DNA of 64,000 bases, from NCBI GenBank assembly GCA_012931725.1, contig CM022946.1:73212269-73276268 (forward strand). The letters run 5' to 3'. This document shows, in pieces, positions 54,148 through 64,000 of the stretch (its first letter is position 1; every line of letters starts with the position of its first letter). The notes under the pieces are model-generated. The model did not search any database, was not told where the DNA came from, and saw only the letters and a list, made by a program, of their open reading frames with translations. The stretch comes from Litsea cubeba. Lineage: Eukaryota; Streptophyta; Magnoliopsida; Laurales; Lauraceae. The translations under genes and the position numbers were made by a program.

Positions 54148-57100
54148 TTAAGCGTCATAGCCCATTTTCCTCATAATAGCTTATGCCACAGAACTGTATA
54201 AGGATAGTTGAGGCATACCTTTATTTTGGAAAGGTTCAAGCATGGAGTTTGATGAAGAAGCATCCGATCTATGGAAGAAGATCGGCTTTTCCTTTGCTGA
54301 AGTTGCTGGAACAACGAAGGAAGCTGACGTAGGATCTTCTATGTCAGAAGTTATCTCCATTGGAGTGAGAGCAGGCTGAAATTGCTGAGTGTCAGCTTGG
54401 CTTAACGATGTGTCGTCTTCCGGCTCTGAATCCGAGTCCGTGTCTTGCATGATAGACACGAAAGAGACAACAAATTTGCCTCCAGGCTTTTGTTTTGCCT
54501 TCTTCACTTTAGTTGTGATGACCAAAGGCTTTGAAGGTTTGAGGGAGATGATGAAGGGAGTTTGAATGCTCTCTTCAGATTTACCGGATGGTTTGTTTTC
54601 TTCCGGTGATTGTTGAGGAGCTTTGCCTTTATCTTTCTGGAGATTTTCGGCAAAGGATGCTGTGTGCTTCTGCTCTTCTTCTTTTTCACCTTCATACATC
54701 TGTGAGTCTGCGAAGTGGACTTCTTTACCTTTGAAGGGTTTTCTGTCCGCAAAGACTCGATGTATCATGCCGTCGTCGCCAACAAACTTGATGCATTGAT
54801 GTAGAGTTGAAGGGACAACACCATTCTCATGGATCCAAGGGCATCCGAGAAGGATGTTGTAGCATGAAGGGGTTTTTATCGCATACATTGTGACCTCAGA
54901 GATAAGATCACCGATCTGCAACTTGAACCTGATTTTGCCGATAGGCCTTTGAGTACTCCCATCGTATCCAAAGATAGATACAGATGTGTGGCTCAGCTTG
55001 CTGGGTGGGATGCCCAACTCTTCAAGAGCTAATGTGGAGATGAGGTTGAGTGCAGAACCTGGGTCGATCTGAACTCTGTGCATAGGCATTTCCTTAATAT
55101 ACCCTGTGAAGTACAGGGGTCGGTTATGCCTGGTTTCGCCAAGTGGGAGGTCGTCCTTTGTGAAGGCGATGGTTGCACTGGCTGCTTTTTTAACCGAGAG
55201 GCATTCAATGCATGATCCCTCAGTTTTCTTCTTTTCTCCCTTTGAGGAGGCTTCTGAGTTTTTGACCCGGTAATCCATTTCAATTTGGAGGACTTGCGGG
55301 GCATGTTTGTCGACATCCTCATTCAGCTTTTGTAATTCCGAGATGAGATTATCACGAGTGTGCGGAGACATTCGCAACAAATCTAGGATGTGCAGACGTG
55401 CAGGTATGTGCTCGAAGTGTTCAATCAAGTCATACTTGAAAGCCTCCTTAGGGCCTGCATGTTCATCATTGTTGCCACTAGGGGCGCTTACAACATCTTT
55501 TCCCGAAGGATTTACATATGTAAAGGAAGATTGGTTGTAATTTTTGTGGTAGTCCCGACCAGAGCGGGTGCCTCTACAAACTTCGAGAGCTTCTTGAGAA
55601 GGGTCTTCGTTTGGAAGATTGTCTTCAGGATCAAGAGGCTGTCGTTTTTCATTTGCTGAGGATGAATCAGCAGCAGAGTTGCCATCCTCAGTGATCGTGT
55701 TGCACGGAGCATTTTTCGGGAACAAGTCCTGAACAACATCCAGCAACCTTTCTTCGTTGACTAATTCATCATCCCAAGCATCAATGGCTGGGAATTCTTC
55801 AGTCAGGAAGGGTGTGAACTTTGAAGTCACGGTCTCAGGAGAAGAAACCTGAGAGGGTGTCATCTCAGTGAAAGTCACGTGAGACGTGGTGGCTTCAGAA
55901 GATACATTGCTAGGCGTCGCCAGAGTGTAAGTGCTCTTATCAGACGATGCTTCGGAAGAGCTATAATCCCGAATTATCACATTACAGGAAGCTCTGACGG
56001 GAGACGTTGCCTGATCGGAGTCAGACTCATCCTCGGATGTAAGAGGATCGTCTATCCAGCAATTTTCTCCATTTTCAGGAGTTAAGGGAGAATGTACCTG
56101 GTGGTCTTCAGGGACTTCAGGCTCTGGGTTGCGAGGAGGCTCGTTGACGCGGTCTTGCTCTTGTTCTAGAGCGAGTCGCTGCAAGATCCTTGCATATTCT
56201 TCAAGATCAGGCATGGGAGCCGGATCTTCTTCATCAACTCTTTGTGGCTCAACATGGTTGATTTCCACTGGAGTAATGAGAGGTGCTGGGTCAGCAGCAT
56301 TTTCTTGTACAGCTTCTTGGTCTTCTTCATCATCAGACCAGGATCCTTGTGGCTGTAGGGGGTTATACCAGATTACTGGCATAAGATGAGATTCAGGAAC
56401 CAATTCTTCATTGGAGAGATATTCTCATGTTTCAAGGGACCCCTCCCACTCATCTGTGTAGTTGGATTCGAATCCATCGTCGGTGTCGCTGGATTCGTAT
56501 CCATCAATGGAGAATCCAACTACAGAATTGCAAGAGTATGATGCCTCTTGCATGGCTTCTTTGAATTGAGGTGGCATGAAATCACTGAGAGTGAATTTCC
56601 TTACCCCCTTTGAAGTCTCTGGAAGGGATGTTTTTGTTGCCTCCAGTGAAGCGGTAGAGGAAGCCTCTGCCTTTTCTTTGACCTCTAGTTTTGGCTGGGT
56701 CTTCTCTTGCCGTTTGAGCTTAAGGAGGTGTTTCCTAGCCTGCCTTCGCTATTGAGCTGTAGGCTTTGTTTTCACGACCTCCCAATTTTCATCTTCCAGG
56801 AGATTGGGATGTACCCATATGGGTTGTCCGTCTGGTGTCGGGTAAGGAACCAGTTCCTCGGACGCTTGGATTGAGTTTATCACCTTGAAGGAAGTGGTGA
56901 TCTTCTTCTTTGGTGATTTTGATGTTTGTCCACATGTCACCATGTTGACGGAGGCAGACCCATAGTTTTTGTCAAAGGTGATGACTCCGTTTTTCCACAT
57001 CTCATTTATTTTCTCTCTCACAACGAAGCATTGATTGAGAGGGTGTGAGATCATCTAGTGGTATGGACAGTACCGAGGATCGTTGGTTTTGCCCACATCA

Positions 57101-57330
57101 CCCGGTCTTTTTGGTTCAGGCAAGGTGAGCTTGCCCTTTGCCACAAGAGCCCCGAAGATTTCATCAACGTCTTCATCAAACGGGTATTTCTTCTCTACTC
57201 GTTCTTTGAAGGCATCTGAGAGTTCAGGTCTCTTACCAGCAACTTTATTTTCAGCTTTCTTTGGTGGCTGAGGAGCTGACTTGGTCTGCACATTGAGGAC
57301 CTCTTTTTTTCTTTGGTTTAGAGGTTGCAA
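54148..57330 (-). pseudogene. pol: Element D post-gag and protease region with five in-frame stops
   Basis: One frame runs from 57330 to 54148 with stops at 57055 (TAG), 56749 (TAG), 56425 (TGA), 54181 (TAA) and 54148 (TAA). It holds a Gag C-terminal part with CPYH*MISHPLNQC, an acidic Ser/Pro-rich segment of some 430 residues (56400-55300), and the aspartic protease. The protease shows MHRVQIDPGSALNLIS near 55065, with D-P-G-S as in several Tat proteases, followed by NILLGCPWIHENG. Every stop is one transition from Gln, Arg or Trp. The frame is otherwise kept over 3 kb, so decay was by point mutation. Confidence 0.85.
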
Positions 57331-58183
57331 TGGCAGTTGGCTCTTTTCTTGATGATTTCTGACTGTTGAGGTCTTTAATCACCGTTTCAGCTTCCATGGA
57401 AGCTTCTAAGAGTCCTCCCAGGTTTTTTGATTTGTTGCCGATGATCATGGAGCGGATTCTGGCTCTCATGTTGTTTCGGCAAATGTCGACTAGCGACGCT
57501 TGTGGCAATACATCAGAGCATTTGTATGCCATTGCTTTCCACTTGTGAATGAAGTCATATGTTGATTCATTCTCCCCCTGTTTTAGGCTGCACAGCTGAG
57601 CCATAGTAGCGGGATGATCTTCACCTTTGAAGTGAGTCAGGAAGCGTGTCTCTAGCATGGCCCAGTTTTGGATTGAGTCCTCCGGCAGAGTGGAGTACCA
57701 ATCGAAGGCCGTACCTTTTAGGGTACTTGCAAATAGGCGGATCTTGAGTGCATCTTGATCCGCGATAGCTCCCGTCAGGATCTTGAAGTGGATGACGTGC
57801 TGTCTGGCTGATCCTTTCCCCGTATATGTTTGGAGAGTAGGATGCTTGAATTTGGTGGGGAACGGGACCGAGTCCATCCATAAGGGATATGGTGGCTTGA
57901 TCCCATGCTCCTTGAGTATATCCTCTTCTTTTGCTTTGGCGAGGATACTGTCTACGTCCTTTTTGGTAAGGGCGCGTGACTCAGTTTCTTCTCCATTTAC
58001 CTCGTCGTCTTGATGATTCGGAGGAGGTTCATTGTTCGCCTGATTTTGGAAGGCGAGGAGAAGGTTTTCCCTCAGAGTTTCAATCCTCTGCTGGCCCTGT
58101 TCCAACTGCTGGATGTGGGTGATCGCATCTTCTGGAGGTGGATTGCGGGGTGGTGGCTCAGAATTTATAGCCAAGACATTCAT
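57251..58183 (-). CDS. gag: Element D Gag (retrotrans_gag)
   Basis: A 310-residue frame starting ATG at 58183 (MNVLAINSEPPPRNPP). The middle shows the retrotrans_gag core: PPYPLWMDSVPFPTKFK, LFASTLKGTAFDWYSTLPED, FKGEDHPATMAQLCSLKQGE and ESTYDFIHKWKAMAYKC. The end is Lys-rich. It ends early because of a T7/A7 run at 57304-57310: with one A fewer the frame would continue into the post-gag region. The start overlaps the end of ORF1 by 26 bases in another frame, so translation may depend on re-initiation or a frameshift. Gag would form the particle around element RNA. Confidence 0.8.
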   Translation of the reverse strand: MNVLAINSEPPPRNPPPEDAITHIQQLEQGQQRIETLRENLLLAFQNQANNEPPPNHQDDEVNGEETESRALTKKDVDSILAKAKEEDILKEHGIKPPYPLWMDSVPFPTKFKHPTLQTYTGKGSARQHVIHFKILTGAIADQDALKIRLFASTLKGTAFDWYSTLPEDSIQNWAMLETRFLTHFKGEDHPATMAQLCSLKQGENESTYDFIHKWKAMAYKCSDVLPQASLVDICRNNMRARIRSMIIGNKSKNLGGLLEASMEAETVIKDLNSQKSSRKEPTAIATSKPKKKRGPQCADQVSSSATKES

Positions 58184-59294
58184 CCTTCGTGATTCGAACG
58201 AAAGAAACTGTCCTGGTGACTGAGCTGGGGCTCATTCTTTTTGAAGAAGAGCTTGAGGAAGGATCACTCTGCTGTCCTTTGCTTGAAGGAGCTTGGGATT
58301 CTTCTGAATGTCTTCTTGTCCTTGAGACGCTGCGGGTCGTCGGACGTCGGACGTGGATTTTTGTTGGTGATTTTTGGCGCCTTCTGGTTTTTCCAACCAT
58401 ATGGACGGCAGCAACTTGGTTGGGTCTTTCTTTTTCGACCCATTTGGGAGAGACTTGGAGTGTAGGAGGCTGGGTCCTTTGCCTCTCTAGTCTCTTTTGC
58501 CGGTATGACGCGCCGCGGCGTATACGACGAGCAATTTGAGCTTCGGTCAGCTCTGGCTGGGCTTTGACGATGAAGGATGTGCTCCCTCGGGCGTAGCAGC
58601 CGAGCCTGTCTTCTTTGTAGCTGGGCAAGGACAGGATGCGAACCCTGTCCTTCGCCTGTTGCAGCGAAGCTTTGAATTTTTGGAGTTCGGCCCCTGTAGA
58701 GATGAAGGGTCGAACTGCAGGTTTGTAGGCCTTAGCAGGTGCTTGCAGAGGCCTTGTGATGCATGATCTGATTTTGGGCTTGTAGGAACAAGCCGGCTCA
58801 TGCTGGGATGACTTGGAAGTCAGGTTGGAGATGGGTCTCTCCTCTTTCATGTAAGCAAGAGTGTATAACTGGTTCTCCTTGAGTGGGGCCAGGAATGTTG
58901 GCTTAGTGGATGTTTGGGACCTTCTCTGCTTTGGTGAAGGTCTTGGGGACCAAGTCTTGAGATAGACCTGGTTGCTTGCAGGTCGAGGCTTCGTGGGGCT
59001 GCCACGGGCTTCAGGCCTTCTGGTGCTCGCCTTTGGTGTCACGGTAGTGACACGTTGAGAGGCGAGTTTCTGTTTCTTGGAGGGAGCAGTTTGTTCCTCA
59101 GGAATTGGGAATGGTCCCAGCGTCCCAAAGACGATAGTCCGGGGAGTCGAGGTCGACCCGGAATTCAGAGAGTTGCCGAGGGAGTTGATGCTTCGGCAGC
59201 TGATGGGGCGCTTGTAAGTGCGCGCGGTTTGCTTCTGTTGAAGCATGAGTTGGTGCTTGTTTTCATCGAAAGTAATGGTTAGTGAAGCTGCCAT
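58158..59294 (-). CDS. Element D ORF1: extra open reading frame upstream of gag, unknown function
   Basis: A clean 378-codon frame from ATG 59294 (MAASLTITFDENKHQLML) to the TGA at 58158. The N-terminus is mixed. The rest is very basic and rich in Ser, Pro, Arg and Lys (SRTRRHSEESQAPSSKGQ), suggesting disorder and nucleic-acid binding. I recognise no domain. Tat/Ogre elements often carry an extra ORF ahead of gag, so this may be its equivalent, or an N-terminal Gag extension now out of frame. It is more intact than the rest of the element. An in-frame ATG exists at 59345 but the MAAS start is better placed. Confidence 0.65.
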   Translation of the reverse strand: MAASLTITFDENKHQLMLQQKQTARTYKRPISCRSINSLGNSLNSGSTSTPRTIVFGTLGPFPIPEEQTAPSKKQKLASQRVTTVTPKASTRRPEARGSPTKPRPASNQVYLKTWSPRPSPKQRRSQTSTKPTFLAPLKENQLYTLAYMKEERPISNLTSKSSQHEPACSYKPKIRSCITRPLQAPAKAYKPAVRPFISTGAELQKFKASLQQAKDRVRILSLPSYKEDRLGCYARGSTSFIVKAQPELTEAQIARRIRRGASYRQKRLERQRTQPPTLQVSPKWVEKERPNQVAAVHMVGKTRRRQKSPTKIHVRRPTTRSVSRTRRHSEESQAPSSKGQQSDPSSSSSSKRMSPSSVTRTVSFVRITKDECLGYKF

Positions 59295-59689
59295 TGTTAG
59301 TTTTTCGAAAATTTCTGAAACAAGACCACATCCATTAGTAATCACAAGAATATAATGATCATAAATGGGAAGTTCTATGGTTTCGTCTTTTCAAATTGCT
59401 AGAGGAAGATGACCCAAGCAACATGAAGAAGGCAAAACGCCATAGAGGGTACAATTATTCTGATCGCAGGTATGGTAAGCCCAGAATGGGCATCCCAGTG
59501 ACTGCTAGAAGCAATTGTGAACTTAAATTCGACTTATCGAGAAGCAGAGCTTGCTCGAGGTAAGAAGAATATAAAGTTGGAGTTACAGATGTGCCGGTCG
59601 CAATACAGTAGACCCTGAAAGGGAGTACTAGTACCGCTAGACACAAATGTTTTGAGACCGCATCCATGAGATGAGATTCTCTGTTTTGA

Positions 59690-59965
59690 AAGGTCAAGAT
59701 TAGATTCATCAAAGAGAGCAGATGGTATTCCAATCTGAACACGGGCTCAGCGATTTCCGCGAGCGCCAGTGCTCAGAAAGAAATGAACCAAGATTTCTCG
59801 GATCTGAATCTAAAAATGACGAGTTTTTTTTTTTAAAGGCCAATATCGGGTTCATCAAAGAGAGCAAAATGCACTCCAATCTGAACACGGGCTCAGCGAT
59901 TTCCGCGAGCGCCAGTGCTCAGAAAGGAGAAGACCAAGATTTCACCAATCTAAACCCAAAATGAC
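59690..59965. repeat. Tandem duplication in the D leader
   Basis: Two copies of a block of about 142 bp containing ttcatcaaagagagca, ccaatctgaacacgggctc and gatttccgcgagcgccag (starts near 59705 and 59848). Confidence 0.85.
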
Positions 59966-60341
59966 GGAAGTTTTTTTTTTTTTGAAGATTTTGAAGATTT
60001 TTTTTTTTAAAATCTTTTTTTTTTTTATTTTAAGAATATTTTTGAAAATTTTTTTTATTTTTTATTTTTTATTTTAAAAGTTTTATTTTTTTTAAAAGAC
60101 GAGAGAGTACACATAGGCCTCCTAACCCGGTCTTATGAAATCTTGATTGATAGAATTGCCCCCAGGTAAGGGTAGGATTACTTAATGAACCCGTTTGGAG
60201 GACCCTTGCCTAGAACAGTCAAGCTGTCTCCACACTCTGGACAAGGGTTTTCTTTGAATCAACCATGATCAAAGAAAACAGTTGGTTTAACCTTAGTGGT
60301 CTATGTCTTTTTTTTTTGTTTTATATATATATATATTTTTT

Positions 60342-60960
60342 TTAATGAACTCATCGAAGAGAAACGATGGCCCAAAACCTTAGTCGAACAGGCTCAACAT
60401 TTCTGCAAGTGCGATGAACGATAGGAACGGATCAAGGTTTCTCAATTTTGAATCCAAACTGAGAAATCTAAAAATTTTTTTATATATATTTTTTTAGATC
60501 TTTAATGAACTCATCGAAGAGAAACGATGGCCCAAAATCTTAGTCGAACAGGCTCAACATTTCTGCAAGCGCGATGAACAATAGGAACGGATCAAGGTTT
60601 CTCAATTTTGAATCCAAAACTGAAAAATCTGATTTTTTTTTGTTTTTTGTTTTTTTTTTAAAGAGAAAGAGTGGAAATAAATTCAAAGAATTAGAAATTT
60701 CCAAACAAAAAATCTCATCTCATTTTTTTTTTAGATCTTTAATGAACTCATCAAAGAGAAACAATGGCCCAAAACCTTAGTCGAAAAGGCTCAACATTTC
60801 TGCAAGCGCGATGAACGATAGGAACGGATCAAGGTTTCTCAATTTTGAATCCAAACTGAAAAATCTGATTTTTTTTTATTTTTGAAAAGAGAAAGAGTGG
60901 AAATAAATTCAAAGAATTAGAAATTTCCAAACAAAAAATCTCATCTCATTTTTTTTTATG
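60342..60960. repeat. Three repeated blocks in the D leader
   Basis: Blocks start with tttaatgaactcatc at about 60341, 60501 and 60738 and share cgatggcccaaaa, ggctcaacatttctgcaag and aggaacggatcaagg. The second and third also share agaaagagtggaaataaattc. The D2 leader fragment at 40121-40402 is an inverted copy with one such block. Confidence 0.88.
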
Positions 60961-61078
60961 CGGAATCCAACATAGGCCACCAATTATAAAGTAGCCAAGG
61001 AATCGAGAAAACAAATATAAGCATAGAGCAAAATATATGATATGCAAATATTTCATTTCTAGCATCGTGTTCTCAAAT

Positions 61079-61102
61079 AAACGAGTCCCACCGGGTGTGC
61101 CA
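61079..61102 (-). other. Element D primer-binding site
   Basis: The minus strand reads TGGCACACCCGGTGGGAC three bases after the 5' LTR (CATCA, then agc). Its complement, gagtcccaccgggtgtgcca, looks like a tRNA T-arm plus acceptor end with CCA. I cannot name the tRNA. It differs from the site used by A and B. Confidence 0.7.
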
Positions 61103-62603
61103 GCTTGATGGACCGCGCTCCTGCTCGGTTCCTACCGAGGTCGGCGGACGTGGGAGTCCGTCGGGTCCGACCCTTTCGTAACCCGGGGGGGGCAGGGGCG
61201 TGCATCAACATTTCTTTTTTTTGTGTGGGTGTGCCAGATTTTCTATTTTACTTGGAATTGCAAGTGGTGATCCGGAGATCAACCTTCGCAAGTAAAAAGG
61301 AAATCAACTTCTTTCAAGTTTTCCATTGCACATATATTTAAGAAAAGAGACATTTTCTTGGTTTGCCGTGAAAGGCGATTTTTTTGGCATTTATAGCCGA
61401 TTTTGGCGTTTATAGCCGATTTTGGCGTTTATAGCCGATTTACAATTCTTATCAATAATGAAAGACAAGAGTTGTGATTTTTGTCTCTTTTAAAAAAATA
61501 CAAACTACAATGAAAAGCAAGAAAAGGAGGATCTAACTTCTCAGGAGATTGTGGGGGACTCATTTAGATTGACGGTCGCAAGCCATATGTGGGCTTCGCC
61601 ATCATCCATGCAGATGAGAATAGAGGATACTATTGATTCGCTTGGCTTGGCTATAACCTCAGGTTTTTAGAGGACAAAGACCAAAAGAAGGTCCTATGTC
61701 CAATAAAAAGCCGAGTAGACGGGCTGAAAAGCCACATCTAAGCCATTGGAGGCAGAAGGAGAAGGCAAGGACCTTGGGGGGGTACCCCCAAGGGACTTTT
61801 GTCACCTTGTAGCGGTGGCCGGTGTAGAACTTCCGCAGAGTTTTCTCTCTTTTCCTTCTCTGAATTTCTGTGATTTTTTGTTCGATTTTTCTTCTTGGAG
61901 AGCTCTCCTATTTATAGGCTTTTAGGTGGCCATTTAGGAGGGTTTATGAGCCTTGATTGTCAAAAAGCTACATAAAGGGAGGAGTTACAAAATTGAATTC
62001 TTTATTTTGCAACTCCTTTTTCTTGGCTTCTGATTGGCCGGAGGAGATTGAGGGCATTTAATCTCTTTTAATCGCCATGATGGGAGGAGTTTCATGGGTT
62101 AAATGCCATGAATCTCTTGACTTGTAACTCCCGGATGCTTGCTTCTGATTGGTCCGTCCAAAGAAATGGATTAATGACTGTAATAAAGTTAGTCAATTAA
62201 TCACATTAAGTGGTCGCCGAGCATCTGAAGAGTCGCGGGCCGTGCCGCGTCTTTTGGGATTCTTCTGGTGATGATCATCGATGGATCTTCATGTAGATCG
62301 ACATCAGATGACCATGTAATTTCAGGTGTTTGTTGCCAACAGCGGGTCGGTGCCATCAGTCCTGTCGATTTCTTGATCGGTCGGGTAGAAAGCACACTTT
62401 TTTTGGTTGACCGGGCGGCGATCAATATTGTTTTCAATACTCTTGATGATTGACCCGTGTTTTGGACGGATGTCAGAGGATTTGGTGTCTCAAAAGTATG
62501 AATTTTGGAAAGTACCAGAGGCTGGGCGCTTCGAATCGCGAAAACCGGGGTTTCCGGGGCCTTCCCGGCGACCCCGGGCTCCAAGGTCGCCGTCGACCTT
62601 GGG

Positions 62604-62631
62604 CCAGGGTCGCAGGGGTCTGCGACCCTGG
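62604..62631. repeat. 12 bp hairpin in D U5
   Basis: ccagggtcgcag and ctgcgaccctgg form a perfect stem with loop gggt. The left LTR copy (about 41949-41976) has the stem with one mismatch, and D2 has it nearly loopless. It would be in the 5' end of the element RNA. Confidence 0.85.
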
Positions 62632-63578
62632 GGGGGTTTTCCCCCCTTTGTATCCCGTTTTGTGTCCGTTTTTGCTGTTTTTCGATTCTTTTTTCTTCTG
62701 TATTTTTCCTTGACATTTTGACCATTTATTGGCCTGATTTCTTTGTAGGAAACCTGATGAGAATCCTTGCATTTTATTTTGCAAAGTTTCCAATTTCCTG
62801 AGAAAGCCGAAGACTTTGTCGCGCAGAGCTGCTGATTTTCCGTCAGAAGCTGAAACTGGGTCAAACGATGTCGGAATGACCTGAAATTTGGTGTGAAGCC
62901 TCCTGAGCAATAAATAAGACCAACCATAGGCTTTTGTTTGAGTTTTGAAGCCGTTTGGGGACCTATCACCAGTAGACTTGCTTTTGTCGCGATGAAGATG
63001 TCGCGGTTTGATGTGCGGTCAACCGATGTCCGATTGACTTGAAATTTGACAGGGAACCTATTCGAGTCATTTTAAGATGATCCATAGGCTCTGTCTTGGA
63101 AACCATGGTCCCGGAGAGCTTTTACCACCGAGAGGCCTGATTTGGCTTCCGAGCGTCAAACTATGGTCAAATGTTGTCGAAATGTCCTGAAATTTGACGT
63201 GTAGCCCTTTATAAGCATTTTGAAGCCGTCCATGTGCTCTATCTGAAGAGTAATGGCCTCGGTGGTTCTCACCGCCGAGAGGCTTGATTTAGCTGTTCGA
63301 GGGTTGATGTAGGGTCAAACGTTGTCGGTTTGACTCGAAACTTGACGTGGAGCCTTTTGGAAGTATTTTGAGACCATCCATCGGCTCTAATCGAAGATTT
63401 GGTGTCTCCGATGCGTTTGCCGCCGAGAGCTCCTCTTTAGCTGTCGGAGAAGCGAAGTTAGGCCAAATGATTTTGAAATGGCCCGTAACTTCTTGTGTAC
63501 TCCTCTTTTGGCTGTCTTGAAGGATCTTGCAGTTTTTGTTTGATTCTGACAAGATTTGATTTTTGGAAGTGGCATTGC

Positions 63579-63586
63579 CTATTTAT
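63579..63586 (-). promoter_or_regulatory. TATA box of the D 5' LTR
   Basis: The minus strand reads ataaatag in gccataaataggc. Transcription would run left through a U5 of nearly 2.5 kb. Confidence 0.62.
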
Positions 63587-64000
63587 GGCAGGTTGCGACT
63601 TCATGTAGCTCTTTGGATCTTGAAGAGGCAAAGTGACATTTTTGGTGTCAACAAATGCCCCCTCGAGGTACAGCAAAGAGTTGCTTAACTTTTGTAGTCG
63701 ATGTGCCTCGAAGAGATTTTTGAAGGAGAGGCTGTGACTTGACCAAGAGTCTTTGAGCAGTCTTTCTTTTTGGTATTTGTAGCCTTTTGAGCTTCCAGGG
63801 GAATTTTATGGTAGTGAAAAGGATCACGTATCATCTCGAGGCAAAGTTTTGAAGATGACATCAGGGATGTGGATTTGGGTTTTGACCTTGTGACCTAACA
63901 GGCTATATGTGGCAGGTTAGGGGGTCGGGTTTGGTTTTGATCGTGTGACCCAACAAGCTGTATGTGGAATGTTGGGGGATCAATTTTGGTTTTGATCTTG

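Larger units (their letters stand above)
59346..61078 (-). other. Element D leader
   Basis: 1.7 kb between primer-binding site and ORF1 with no coding frame I can support. It is built largely of duplicated blocks and T-rich or A-rich runs, described separately. Confidence 0.65.
40403..64000 (-). mobile_element. Element D: giant Tat-clade Ty3/gypsy element (right end outside window)
   Basis: The left LTR (40403-44010) and right LTR (61106 onward) are direct repeats with ends TGATGG...GTAACA on the plus strand. Reading leftward there is a primer-binding site, a repeat-rich leader, ORF1, gag, protease, a G-patch-like segment, RT, RNase H, a second RNase H and integrase. A tandem-repeat 3' region, an antisense spliced PMD gene and a polypurine tract complete it. 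With 3608 bp LTRs the element should end near 64713, about 24.3 kb in all, which is in the Ogre size range. One homopolymer frameshift and six stops disable the sense frame. Confidence 0.92.
61106..64000 (-). repeat. Element D 5' LTR, partial
   Basis: Direct repeat of 40403-43360. It starts tgatggaccgcg and runs off the window. By comparison with the left copy about 0.7 kb of U3 remains outside. Confidence 0.92.

Noticed and set aside
60960..60985. tggtggcctatgttgg as the D primer-binding site
   Set aside because: It begins with TGG but does not follow an LTR end. The paired LTRs start at 61106, next to a better site at 61079-61102.
61079..61102. tRNA gene fragment
   Set aside because: Only the last bases of a tRNA are matched, at the exact position of a primer-binding site, with no cloverleaf around it.

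Overview
This window is plant nuclear DNA made almost entirely of nested and decayed LTR retrotransposons. It most likely comes from heterochromatin of a repeat-rich seed plant genome. The evidence is: plant Ty1/copia and Ty3/gypsy polyproteins; paired long terminal repeats with target-site duplications; dual RNase H domains typical of the Tat clade; tRNA primer-binding sites; a hAT-type MITE; and spliced GT-AG genes with plant-style TATA boxes. I found no intact ordinary host gene, rRNA, tRNA or CRISPR array.

Layout. 1-7533: copia-1, a minus-strand copia element whose left LTR is cut by the window edge. Its gag is intact and its pol is ruined. 7534-9112: unassigned backbone. 9113-21711: element A, a complete 12.6 kb minus-strand Tat-type gypsy element with equal 888 bp LTRs and a CCATC target duplication. 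21717-24131: backbone carrying a 1.19 kb hAT-type MITE (22425-23618) with an 8 bp duplication. About 24132-34433: element B, an older plus-strand relative of A, truncated at its 3' end and split inside integrase by a 3459 bp solo LTR (29682-33140, duplication GTACA). About 34434-35647 and 40121-40402: two plus-strand pieces of a D-family element (D2). They are separated by copia-2 (35648-40120), which has a 2.0 kb LTR and a long integrase-RT-RNase H frame but has lost its 5' half. 40403 to beyond 64000: element D, a very large minus-strand Tat-type element with 3608 bp LTRs (predicted total about 24.3 kb), itself inserted in D2.

The most interesting content is in A and D. Each carries, between pol and the 3' LTR, an antisense spliced gene with its own TATA box beside the 3' LTR. 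Each runs convergently toward pol, with a tandem-repeat array between the two 3' ends. The two antisense genes encode different families: a 'putative gypsy type transposon' (Transposase_28-like) protein with a coiled coil in A, and a plant mobile domain (PMD, aminotransferase-like) protein in D. Both are now broken, by frameshifts in A and by three TAG codons plus a frameshift in D. B has a tandem array at the same place after integrase; in A and B that array has the same 77 bp period despite no obvious sequence similarity.

Most premature stops in the sense frames of A and D are one C-to-T transition from Gln, Arg or Trp codons while the frame around them is preserved. This is what long-term cytosine methylation of silenced elements would produce. 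Positions were worked out by eye; splice sites, domain calls and percent identities are not computed.
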